Below, in pieces: positions 8,413 through 17,700 of a stretch of 64,000 nucleotides of DNA (position 1 is its first letter; every line of letters begins with the position of its first letter). Origin of the DNA: Planctomycetota bacterium (GTDB lineage Bacteria; Planctomycetota; UBA1135; GCA-002686595). The stretch is from positions 558,001-622,000 of the forward strand of contig JADJNY010000002.1 in the NCBI GenBank assembly GCA_016714045.1, written 5' to 3'. Under the pieces are notes generated by a model. That model saw only the letters and a list, made by a program, of their open reading frames with translations, was not told the origin of the DNA and ran no database searches. The translations under genes were made by a program, and so were the position numbers.

Positions 8413-11316
8413 ATGAACGCATCCGACCCCTCCCAACCCCGTTCGCAGACCGACGACCTTTGGCAGCGCTTCGAGGAAGCGCGCGCGCGTGGTGGCTCAG
8501 ACGACATCGAGCGCTTCTGCGCCGACCATCCCGAGCACGCGGAGAGGCTGCGCGATCTGTGGCGCGCGGACCAGCTCCTGCGCCGCGGGCTCGCAGCGGA
8601 GGAGGATGAGCCCGTCAGCGCGGCCGAGCTCGAAGCGCTCCTCGAACGTCTGAGGTCGCGCGGCCGGCTCTCCTCGCGCTATCGCATCGAGCACGTGCTC
8701 GGACGCGGCGGAATGGGAATCGTCTACGCCGCCTTCGACGAAGACCTCGGCCGCAGGATCGCGTTCAAGACGCTGAGCGGGGAGCTCTCCGCGGCCGCGG
8801 TCGCGCAGCCGATCAAGCTCGCACGGTTCCTCGAAGAGGCGCAGGTGACCGGCCAGCTCGAGCACCCGAGCATCGTGCCGGTGTACGAGCTCGGCCTCGA
8901 CGAAGCGGACCGCGTCTACTACACGATGCAGCTCGTCGAGGGCGAGACGCTCGCGCGTGTGTTCGAGCGGGCGCGTAACGGCACGGACGGATGGACGCGC
9001 GAGCGCGCGCTCGGCGTGTTGCAGCGCGTGTGCGACGCGGTTGCGTTCGCGCACTCGCGCCGAGTGCTGCACCGCGACTTGAAGCCGTCCAACGTGATGG
9101 TCGGCAGCTTCGGGCAGGTGTACGTCATGGATTGGGGGCTCGCGCGGGTGCTCGCGCGCAGGTCTGGAGTCGAGTCGGGCACCGAGAAAAGGCCGGAGGT
9201 CGAGACCGCGCGCCGCTCGTCCTCTTCGGCCGACAGTCCCGTGCTGCAGACACAGGCGGGGCAGAAGCTCGGCACGCCGGCCTACATGTCTCCCGAACAA
9301 GCCGCGGGGGCGAACGACGGACTCGACGCGCGCTCGGACGTGTACGCGCTCGGCGCGATCCTCTATGAGCTGCTCGCGGGCCACCCGCCGTACTTGCGTG
9401 AAGGGTCGAGCTCCGACCCGCACGAAGTGTTGCGCCGCGTCGTTGTCGGCCCGCCCGAGCCCATCGCGAGCGTCGCGCGCGGCGCGCCCGAGGAGCTGGT
9501 CGCGATCTGCGAACGCGCGATGGCGCGCGACTCCGCGGTGCGGTACGCGAGCGTGGTCGAGCTCGCGGCCGACCTGGGAGCCTATCTGGAGGGCCGTGTC
9601 GTGCGCGCGCATCGCACCGGGGCGTGGATCGAGCTCCGCAAGTGGGTCGGCCGCAACCGCGCGACGGCGGCGAGCCTCGGCGCGGCGGTCGCCGCGGTCG
9701 CGCTCGGTGCCGGCGTCTTCGCTTGGCTGCGCTCGGTGAACGAGGTGCAGGCGAAGGAGCACGCGCTCGCCGAGTCGGGCTTGAAGCAGAGCGCGCTCGC
9801 GCAGAGCCATCTCGCCCGAGCGCGACTTGGCGCTCAGCGCGGAGCCTGGGCGGACGTGCTCGAGAGCATCGAGCGTGCGCGCGAAGCGGGCTACGAGGAT
9901 TCGAGCGAGCTCGGGCTCCTGACCGCCGAGGCCTTGCTCGCCAAGGGGCAGAGCCGCTCCGCGCGAGCGGTCCTCGCATCGGTGGAAGTGGAGCGCATGC
10001 CGAGCGGCCAGCGCGGCCGCCTGCGCCTGCTCCAAAGCGAGATCGAGCAGACGCCGCAGGGGAGCGCGCGGACGGCCCTCGACCTCGTGCGCTCGGCACT
10101 CGATGAAGAACTGGCTCCCGCCGATCGCGCCTACGCCCGGGGCATGCTGGCGGAGCGCACGACGGATTCGCTCGCCGCGTTCGACGAAGCGCTCGCGCTC
10201 GATCCGTTCCACTTCGGCGCGCGCAACGCGCGGCTGTCGACGCTTTTCTTCCTCGGGCGGTACGACGAGGCCGAGGAGGCGGCGCGAACGCAGGCGTCTC
10301 TGTTCCCCGAGGATCCAGCCGCGCGCGCGTTCCAGGCGTTGGTCGCCTCCGCCCGCGGAGAAGCCGAGCGCGCGGAGCGGCTCTACGCGGAGCTCGAGCG
10401 CGAGCTCGGCTCCCAAGTGGTCGACCTCGTCAGGATCCCAGGGGACATCGTCGCCAAGTTCGACCGACTTCCGTCGACCACGTTCATGGGCGAGCTGCGC
10501 AAGGAGGACCTGGAGCCGGTCTTCGCGCGCTTCGGCGAACTCCTCGCCATGCGACCGGCCGATGACCCCGAGCACACGCGCTCGATGCTCGTACCCCAGG
10601 TGGCGACGGTCGCGGCTGCGTACGAGACGTTGGCGGGGATGATCCTGCCCAAGGGCGGAGTACGTCCAGGAATGCTCGGCCCGCTCCTCGCCGGCGAGTG
10701 GCGCGACGTGCCGATCCTGGTGGATCCGGCCCGTTGCGCGAAGGAGCTCGAGGCGATCGTGGAGCGGCACGACGAGGGCGTCTTCCACTTCTTCCACGGC
10801 GTCGCGGTGATCACCTCGCCGCTCGCGAAGGGCGAGGTTCAGGCCGACAAGCAGCGCCGCGCCCTCGCGTCGTTCGAGCGCGCCTGGCGCACGCCGTGCA
10901 TCGTGCCCAAGTTCGAGCACATGGCGCGCTACCTCGCCGCCCGCGCGTACAACGACCTGATCGCCCACGCCAAGGACGACTCGATGCGCCCGGCGGCGAT
11001 CGAGATGATCCGCGCCACGGAGGTCGGCCCCCTCAGCGACTGGGACGAGATCGGCCTCGTCGCGAGCCTGTCCATGACGTGTCGAGTCGGCACCGAAGGC
11101 CTGCGCCTCGTCGACGACTGGATCGAGCTCCACCCCGACGACGTCGGCGCGCGCGCGTCGCGCACCAACGTCCTGCGCATGCTCGGCGCGCTGGACCTCG
11201 CGGCGAGCGAGGCGGACGCGCTCTTCGCCACGCATCCCGACCACCCCAAGGTCAAGACGGCGCGCGACGAGGCCCGCAAGGCGATCGCCGCACGCGATGG
11301 AGCCAAGTCCAAGTAG
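8413..11316 (+). CDS. Transmembrane Ser/Thr protein kinase with C-terminal TPR-like region (first of a tandem pair)
   Basis: A 967-residue protein from ATG 8413. Residues about 12-65 are a small N-terminal module (WQRFEEARARGG, ERFCADHPEHAERLRDL) shared with the next kinase. The Hanks-type kinase domain has the glycine loop GRGGMGIVY at 97-105, Lys119 for ATP binding, HRDLKPSN with catalytic Asp222, the metal-binding Asp240 in DWG rather than DFG, and GTPAYMSPEQA. A single membrane span lies at about 418-438. The outer C-terminal 530 residues are helical with Ala-rich TPR-like pairs, plausibly a sensor. The kinase faces the cytoplasm and phosphorylates Ser/Thr. The next gene begins 50 bp downstream and encodes a close paralogue. 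Confidence 0.93.
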   Translation: MNASDPSQPRSQTDDLWQRFEEARARGGSDDIERFCADHPEHAERLRDLWRADQLLRRGLAAEEDEPVSAAELEALLERLRSRGRLSSRYRIEHVLGRGGMGIVYAAFDEDLGRRIAFKTLSGELSAAAVAQPIKLARFLEEAQVTGQLEHPSIVPVYELGLDEADRVYYTMQLVEGETLARVFERARNGTDGWTRERALGVLQRVCDAVAFAHSRRVLHRDLKPSNVMVGSFGQVYVMDWGLARVLARRSGVESGTEKRPEVETARRSSSSADSPVLQTQAGQKLGTPAYMSPEQAAGANDGLDARSDVYALGAILYELLAGHPPYLREGSSSDPHEVLRRVVVGPPEPIASVARGAPEELVAICERAMARDSAVRYASVVELAADLGAYLEGRVVRAHRTGAWIELRKWVGRNRATAASLGAAVAAVALGAGVFAWLRSVNEVQAKEHALAESGLKQSALAQSHLARARLGAQRGAWADVLESIERAREAGYEDSSELGLLTAEALLAKGQSRSARAVLASVEVERMPSGQRGRLRLLQSEIEQTPQGSARTALDLVRSALDEELAPADRAYARGMLAERTTDSLAAFDEALALDPFHFGARNARLSTLFFLGRYDEAEEAARTQASLFPEDPAARAFQALVASARGEAERAERLYAELERELGSQVVDLVRIPGDIVAKFDRLPSTTFMGELRKEDLEPVFARFGELLAMRPADDPEHTRSMLVPQVATVAAAYETLAGMILPKGGVRPGMLGPLLAGEWRDVPILVDPARCAKELEAIVERHDEGVFHFFHGVAVITSPLAKGEVQADKQRRALASFERAWRTPCIVPKFEHMARYLAARAYNDLIAHAKDDSMRPAAIEMIRATEVGPLSDWDEIGLVASLSMTCRVGTEGLRLVDDWIELHPDDVGARASRTNVLRMLGALDLAASEADALFATHPDHPKVKTARDEARKAIAARDGAKSK

Positions 11317-11366
11317 TCTGGTCCACCGCGCCGCCGTCGACGACGCGCAGCGCGAGCTCCGCTGCC

Positions 11367-14300
11367 ATGAGCGCCTCCGACGACGCATCCTCCGAGCCCG
11401 ACAGCGACTCGCTGTGGCGCGCATACCGCGATGCCCAGGCGCGCGGCGAGCCGATCAATTTCGATCGGTGGTGCCGCGAGCACCAGAGCCGCGCCGAAGA
11501 GCTGCGCGACCTGCGGCGCGCCGAGGAGCTGCTCGCGCATGGACTGGACATGAAGCCGGGGCCGGTCGCGCTGCCGCCGGAGCTCGGTTCCGTCCTGCGC
11601 AACTTGCGATCGCGCGGACCTGTCGCATCGCGCTACACGCTACGCCGCGAGCTCGGTCATGGCGGCATGGGCATCGTCCACGAGGCCTTCGACGAGGATC
11701 TCCGTCGCACCGTTGCGATCAAGTTCATCCGCGACGAATTCTCCGCGGCCGCGTTGATGGAGCCGCGCCGGCTCGCGCGCTTCCTCGAAGAGGCGCAGGT
11801 GACCGGCCAGCTGGAGCATCCGAGCATCGTGCCCGTGTACGAGCTCGGCATCGACGAGCAGAGTCGCGTCTACTACACGATGCAGCGCGTCGAGGGCGAG
11901 ACGCTCGCGCGCGCGTTCGAGCGCGTGTGGGACGGCGAGGATGGCTGGACGCGTGAGCGTGCGCTCGGAGTGCTGCTGCGCGTGTGCGAAGCCGTGGCCT
12001 TCGCGCACGCGCGCGGGGTGCTCCACCGCGATCTCAAGCCGTCGAACGTGATGGTCGGGGCGTTCGGACAGGTGTACGTGATGGACTGGGGCCTCGCGCG
12101 CGTGCTGTCGCGCGCGGAGCCCGACCATGCGGGCAGTGCTGCCGCGCCGCGCCGCGTCGAGACGGTTCGCGGCTCGTCGTCGAGCGCGAGCCCCGAGCTC
12201 CACACGGGGACTGGACAAGGCGCGGGCACGCCGTCCTACATGGCGCCGGAGCTCACGCGCGGTGAAGCCGCAGTCGGCGGAGCCCTGAGCGACGTGTACG
12301 CGCTCGGCGCCATGCTCTACGAGCTCCTCGCCGGTCATGCGCCGTATCGGCGGCGCGGTGAGAGCTCGGATCCGCGCGAGGTCCTCCGCAAGCTCGTGGT
12401 CGGTCCGCCCGAGCCGCTCGGACGAGACACGCCGTCCGAGTTGGTCGCGATCTGCGAGCGCGCGATGGCGCGCGACCCTGCGCGTCGGCACGTGAGCGTG
12501 GAGAGGCTCACGCTCGACCTCCGCGCGTACCTCGAAGGCCGCGTCGTGCCCTCGATCGAGACCGGAACGTGGGCGGAGACGCGGAAGTGGGTGAAGCGCA
12601 ACAAGGCGCTCGCCTCGGCGCTCGTGTGTGTCGTGCTCTCCGTCACCGGCGGCGCGGTCGCGTTTGCGATCAAGGCGCACGAGGCCGAGGACGCGCGCGA
12701 CTTGGCGGAGCATGAGACTCGGGAGGCGCGGCTCCAACGTGATACATCCGATGCGTCCCTCGAGTTCCTCGTCGGACTGTTCCGGGCCTCCGATCCGTCT
12801 TTCGCGCGCGGAAGAGACCTGGATGCGCGAGAGCTGCTCGACAATGGCCTCGCGTTGATCGATGCCCGGGTAGGACTCGAACCGCGAGTTCGCGCCAGGC
12901 TCACGTTGGAGATCGGCAGCGCCTACCGCGGGCTCGGACAGTACGGCCGAGCATTCGAGCTGCACGAATCAGCGATTGCGCAGCACTCCGGGTTGGCCGG
13001 CGTCGACAGCCGCTCGAGGATTCACCTCCTGAACGAGGCCTGCACGACCGCGATCTTCGCCGGCGACAAGGCACGCTGCATGGCGTGGATCGACGAGGCG
13101 GAGCGCATCGCGGTGGAAGCCCTGCCGCCGGATGAACCCGACCTGCTCGCGCTGCGAGCGACTCGTTGCTTCCTGCGCTGCGAACAGGAGGGCCTCGGGC
13201 CGGTCGAGGAGGAGTGGCTCGGGCTTCTCGCTCAGCAGACAGCCGCGCTGGGCGAGGCCCATGAACAGACCTTGACCAATCGCTCCAACCTGGCCGCGGC
13301 CTATCTGGAGGATGGGCAAGTCGAGAAGGCGCTGCCGCTCCTCCATGCTGTCCGAGACACGATCCGTGCCGCCGAGGGCGAGCAGAGTCCGAAGACGCTC
13401 GTGGCGGAGAACCACGTCGCGATCGCTTTGCAGAAATCAGGCAAGGCGGAGGATGCGGAGCGCAAGTTCCACGAGCTCATCCGTACGGGCGAGCGTGTCC
13501 TGGGGAGCGGTCACCACTGGGTGCTCAACTTCCGCAACAACCTTGCGACGCTGTACGGCGACCTGGGGCGTTATCCCGAAGCGCGCGACCTGCTGCAGGC
13601 GAACATCAGCGAGCGTCGGCGCGGACTCGGGAGGGATCATCGGACGACGATCATTGACACGTTGAACCTAGCGGCCGTCCTGCGGCGCATGAAGGAGCGG
13701 AAAGAGGCACGCGCTCTCTACGACGAGGTGCTTCTTCTCGCTCGTCAGCGCTACGGAGAGGGGAGCCTCGAGGAGGCCAACGTCTTGCTCGGACTGGGCG
13801 CACTCGAAGACGAGGAACGCAGGTTCGGCAAGGCTCTCGAGCTCTACGAGCGCTTCTTCACGGTGCGCGGCAAGGAGCGCATCGACCATCCGGATGTGCG
13901 GTTGGCGCTCGGCCGTCTGGCCGAAGCCTACGGGCAGCGCGGACGGGAGCGTGAAGCGCGGCCGCTGCTCGAGGAGCTCATCGAGTTGCACGAGCGCGAC
14001 GCCGTGAAGCGGCCGGAGAAGTTGCTCCCGCTGCGCTTCAACCTGGGCGTCGTGCTGCTCAACCTGGGCGAGCTCGACGCCGCCGAGCCCGTACTAAAGG
14101 AGTGCCTCCGTGGGGCCCTCGAGCTCTACGGCGAAACCAATCCGGCCACCCAGATCGCGCGCGCGAACCTCGCCGTCTTGTGGGGCGAGCGCGGCCAGTT
14201 CGACCAGGCGATCGAGCTCCACGAGGCGGTCCTGGCGAACCGGCGCGCGACCGCCGGACCGGACGCGGTCGAGACAACGAATGCCCTGCAGAACCTCGCG

Positions 14301-14681
14301 ACCACCTGCGCCAACGCGGGCAGGGCCGAGGAAGCGCTCGCGCACTACCTCGAGCTGATCGAGATCCGGGAGCGGACGTTGGGCCCTGAGGACATGGACA
14401 CGGTGTTCACACGGAACAACCTGGCCGGCCTCTATGAGGATCTCGGGCTGTGGTACGACGCCGAACCGATCATGCGCGATGTCTTGGCCGCCCGGCGCCG
14501 GGCACTGGGCCCGACGAACCGCCTGACCCTGCTGGCCCAGCGCCGGCTCGTGGAGATCCTCCTGCGAACCGGCCAGCGCGAAGAAGCCCGAGTGCTTGCA
14601 CGCGAGCTCTTCGAGCTGACACCGTTCGGGGATCCCGAGTACGAGCGACGCTGTCTGATCCACCTGTCCACTCAACCATGA
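11367..14681 (+). CDS. Transmembrane Ser/Thr protein kinase with TPR repeats (second of a tandem pair)
   Basis: A 1104-residue paralogue of the preceding kinase; the ATG at 11367 gives the same N-terminal module (LWRAYRDAQARGEPINFDRW). Kinase landmarks fall at identical residue numbers: Lys119 in VAIKFI, Asp222 in HRDLKPSN and Asp240 in DWG; the glycine loop is GHGGMGIVH. One membrane span lies at about 414-435. The outer part is different from its neighbour: about ten canonical tetratricopeptide repeats of 42 residues, as in LGEAHEQTLTNRSNLAAAYL and GPDAVETTNALQNLATTCAN, a layout resembling the kinesin-light-chain TPR class. It presumably binds peptides or proteins outside the membrane. The long frame upstream of 11367 overlaps the first kinase and is not used. 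Confidence 0.93.
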   Translation: MSASDDASSEPDSDSLWRAYRDAQARGEPINFDRWCREHQSRAEELRDLRRAEELLAHGLDMKPGPVALPPELGSVLRNLRSRGPVASRYTLRRELGHGGMGIVHEAFDEDLRRTVAIKFIRDEFSAAALMEPRRLARFLEEAQVTGQLEHPSIVPVYELGIDEQSRVYYTMQRVEGETLARAFERVWDGEDGWTRERALGVLLRVCEAVAFAHARGVLHRDLKPSNVMVGAFGQVYVMDWGLARVLSRAEPDHAGSAAAPRRVETVRGSSSSASPELHTGTGQGAGTPSYMAPELTRGEAAVGGALSDVYALGAMLYELLAGHAPYRRRGESSDPREVLRKLVVGPPEPLGRDTPSELVAICERAMARDPARRHVSVERLTLDLRAYLEGRVVPSIETGTWAETRKWVKRNKALASALVCVVLSVTGGAVAFAIKAHEAEDARDLAEHETREARLQRDTSDASLEFLVGLFRASDPSFARGRDLDARELLDNGLALIDARVGLEPRVRARLTLEIGSAYRGLGQYGRAFELHESAIAQHSGLAGVDSRSRIHLLNEACTTAIFAGDKARCMAWIDEAERIAVEALPPDEPDLLALRATRCFLRCEQEGLGPVEEEWLGLLAQQTAALGEAHEQTLTNRSNLAAAYLEDGQVEKALPLLHAVRDTIRAAEGEQSPKTLVAENHVAIALQKSGKAEDAERKFHELIRTGERVLGSGHHWVLNFRNNLATLYGDLGRYPEARDLLQANISERRRGLGRDHRTTIIDTLNLAAVLRRMKERKEARALYDEVLLLARQRYGEGSLEEANVLLGLGALEDEERRFGKALELYERFFTVRGKERIDHPDVRLALGRLAEAYGQRGREREARPLLEELIELHERDAVKRPEKLLPLRFNLGVVLLNLGELDAAEPVLKECLRGALELYGETNPATQIARANLAVLWGERGQFDQAIELHEAVLANRRATAGPDAVETTNALQNLATTCANAGRAEEALAHYLELIEIRERTLGPEDMDTVFTRNNLAGLYEDLGLWYDAEPIMRDVLAARRRALGPTNRLTLLAQRRLVEILLRTGQREEARVLARELFELTPFGDPEYERRCLIHLSTQP

Positions 14682-14732
14682 ATAAGAGACGCGCTCCTGA
14701 AAGACAGGTCTGTGGACTTGGCCGGGTTAGCT

Positions 14733-17700
14733 TCAGTCGCAAAGGGGATGTCCACCAATTGTCAGTCGCTCCAAGAGCGTGATCATGTGCGTGGTCGTTG
14801 ATCCAACGAGCCCACACAAGCCATTGATTGAGATTGGTCCTCCATCGTCAAACGGCCAGCCGTAGTGCCGGGGATCCGATTGCCAGTATCGATCCTTCGT
14901 TCCGGCGCACCAGTCCGTGGCCAGCACACCGCACTCGTCGTAGCAGCACTGTGCGCGATACTCATCACCACCGCGCCGATTTTCTCGATAGCATGAATAG
15001 CCACAGTGGAATGACATTTCGCCTGGCCACTGCTCCGCAGTCCAACGCTGCGCTTCGTCAGAAGCTAGATCAGAGGCCGTGGGCGGGCAGATGAGATCGC
15101 CTTCCGGCCCACGGACTCCTGGGCTCCATGGAATGGCCTGTCGCCCTTTCAAGTCGGCGAGCATTAGTGGACTCCCTAGCGCGTATGCATATCCATTCGA
15201 CTGATCGTTCGCCTGGCTCAGGAGGAAGGGAAGGCTCAGTGGCTCCGCGCTGATGAATCGTCCAGCGCGCATGTCGTATTGGCGCGCAGACGCATGGTGT
15301 TGACTCAGCTGTTGGTCGTACTCCATTCCGCGGTAGCCAAGAGAGATCGACGCTTGGTCCACAGAGTTTGGGTCGGAAATGATCTCGCCAAAGGCTGACC
15401 ATCGAATCATGCTCCAATCAGACCCTGTGGATGAAGTCCCAACAATGCTGCCAAGCGCATCGGTGACTTGGATTCGAGTCTGCTGAGTCGAAGCGTCAAG
15501 CTCAGACCAACAGTCGTTGATTCCGTCCCCATTAAGGCGCACGTAGGCGAGGTTGGTTGCCGTGGCTCCTGCGATGATGCGCTGGCGATCGTAGAGCGCT
15601 CTGCTTGAGCTTGCGAGAACCCTCCTGCCGAGAGCGTCATATGTCGCCGTGAAGGTCTGACTCCCACCGTCTTCAGTGCGCACGAGCTGCCTGCGCAGGT
15701 TCCAGACCATGAGACGGTCGGGCGTCGCTCCCGTCGTGTCGTGGCGCGTGAGCTGGTTTCCGTTCCTGTCGTAGGTGTACGTGAAGCGGCCGTCCGACAG
15801 CATGCGGTCGGCGGCGTCGTACACGTGTGTGTTCGTCCGGCGGTTGCCGACGGCGTCGTAGGGGGCGTAGGACTGGGTCATCCCCTCGATGAGGGAGTTG
15901 CTCGACGAGACGAGGCGGCCGAGTCGGTCGTGCGTGTAATCCGTCGTGCTCGCTTCCGGAACGGCACCCACGCGCAAGTCCGCGATCGAGGCGATGGTGT
16001 TGGAGGAGTCGAACGTGATGTCGTCGCGCGAGATCACGGTCGTTCCGATGCGGTTGACGACGGACTGCAGTTGTCCCGAACCCGGGTCGTAGCTCCACGT
16101 CGTGGTCAATGCGTTCGGCCGCTGCAGCGACGTTCGGCGGCCGCCAGGGCTGGTAGAGAGGACCGCGGTGCCGAAGACCGGTCCGCCGCGCACCTCCTCG
16201 AGCCGGTGGGAGGTCGCGTCGAACACGTAGGTCACGTCCTGGAACGTGTTCGTCCCCAGACGCGCCTGCATGCGCGTGCGGCGGCCGAGGCGGTCGATCG
16301 TCGAGTCGACGACAGCTTCGGGCTCGTTGTCGAGCCTCTGTCGCTCCTGGACTGTCTCACCATGGGGACCGTACGCGAGCTCGACTTCGCTCGTCGGGTT
16401 CCTGGCGAGGCGCAGCTGGCCGAGCGTCGTGTACGTGAACTCGCTCCAATCCGTCACCGGGGCGTTGTTCGCCGCGCGGTACTCGACGCGCGTCAGGCGT
16501 CCCAGCGCGTCGTAGGAGTTCGTGGTGACGTGACCTTCGTGGTCGACCGTCGTCGCGAGCAGGCCCGTCGGCGTGTAGGTGTAGCGCACTCCATGCGCGG
16601 GGTTGGCGGCGGACTCGAGCGGATCCAACCAGCGCCGCAAGCGTCCGCGAAGGTCGTACTCGAAGACGTTGCGCGGAGCGTTCTCGCCCGGCGGCGTCTT
16701 TGCGTCGCGCACCCAGAGCATGCGTCCCGCGGCGGAGCGGAAGTACTCCGTGTCGCCGCCCTCGGCGTCGATCACGTGGCGGACTCGGCCGAGCGGGTCG
16801 CGCAGAGTACGCGTCACGGCGAGGCCACCGTTGCTCGGCGCGGGCGCGGTCGAGCGCTCGACCATGCCGGCGGCGTTCAACTCGAGTATCGTCGTGACGC
16901 CGTCGACCGTGATCGCGGTCGTTGAGCCGCTCGGGTGGTCGTGGCTGAAGTCGGTGTGCACGCCGTCGGGGTCGGTGATCGACGTGAGCACGTCACCGAG
17001 GGCCGCGTCGTAGGTGAACGTCGTGATCGCCGGTTGGCCGGGCGCGAACGGCTCGCGCATCTCCGTGACGTTCCCGCGCGCGTCGCGGCGGAACTCGATG
17101 CGGTACGCGAGGGGAGTGCCGTACGCGCGGGTCATCGCCATGAGCCAGGCGTGTTCCGCGTGCCACTCGTAGGTGGTCTTGCGGTCGTCGCTGGGGTCGC
17201 TCGTGTTCCCGTGCTCGATCGTCGAGAGCAGCAGGCCGCGCTGCACGTCCCATTCTTGCGTGACGCGCGTCGCGCCGTCGACCTCCACGCTCACCAAGGG
17301 GAGTCGCGTCGAGGGATCGCGTTGGAGCGTGCGGGCCGCACCCAGCGCATCGAAGATCGAGAACGAGCCGGTTGCGAGATCGTTCGCCACCCGACGACGA
17401 CGCTGGAGCTCGTCGTCGTGCGTCGAAACGAAGCTGGACTGGCGCAGCGGCGCCGCTGGGGACTGGCTCGAGCTGCCCGCGGCGAGGCCGAGGCGGGCCG
17501 CGGCCGTGATCGATTGTTTCGTTCCGTCGGCGAACGTGGTCTCGAGGTAGCGCCCGCGCGCATCGTAGCGGTGGGTGTTCGTGGGACCGTCCGCGTCTTG
17601 CGTCGACGTGAGCAGACCCGAGCTCGAGTAGCCGAAGCCCCAGCTCGCGCCGGAGGCGTCCACGATCGAGGTGAGATCCGTTCCGGTGTGGACGAGGCGC

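Noticed and set aside
8497..11424. 975-residue minus-strand frame over the first kinase
   Set aside because: Shadow of the kinase gene; full of Arg/Ala/His with no recognisable domain.
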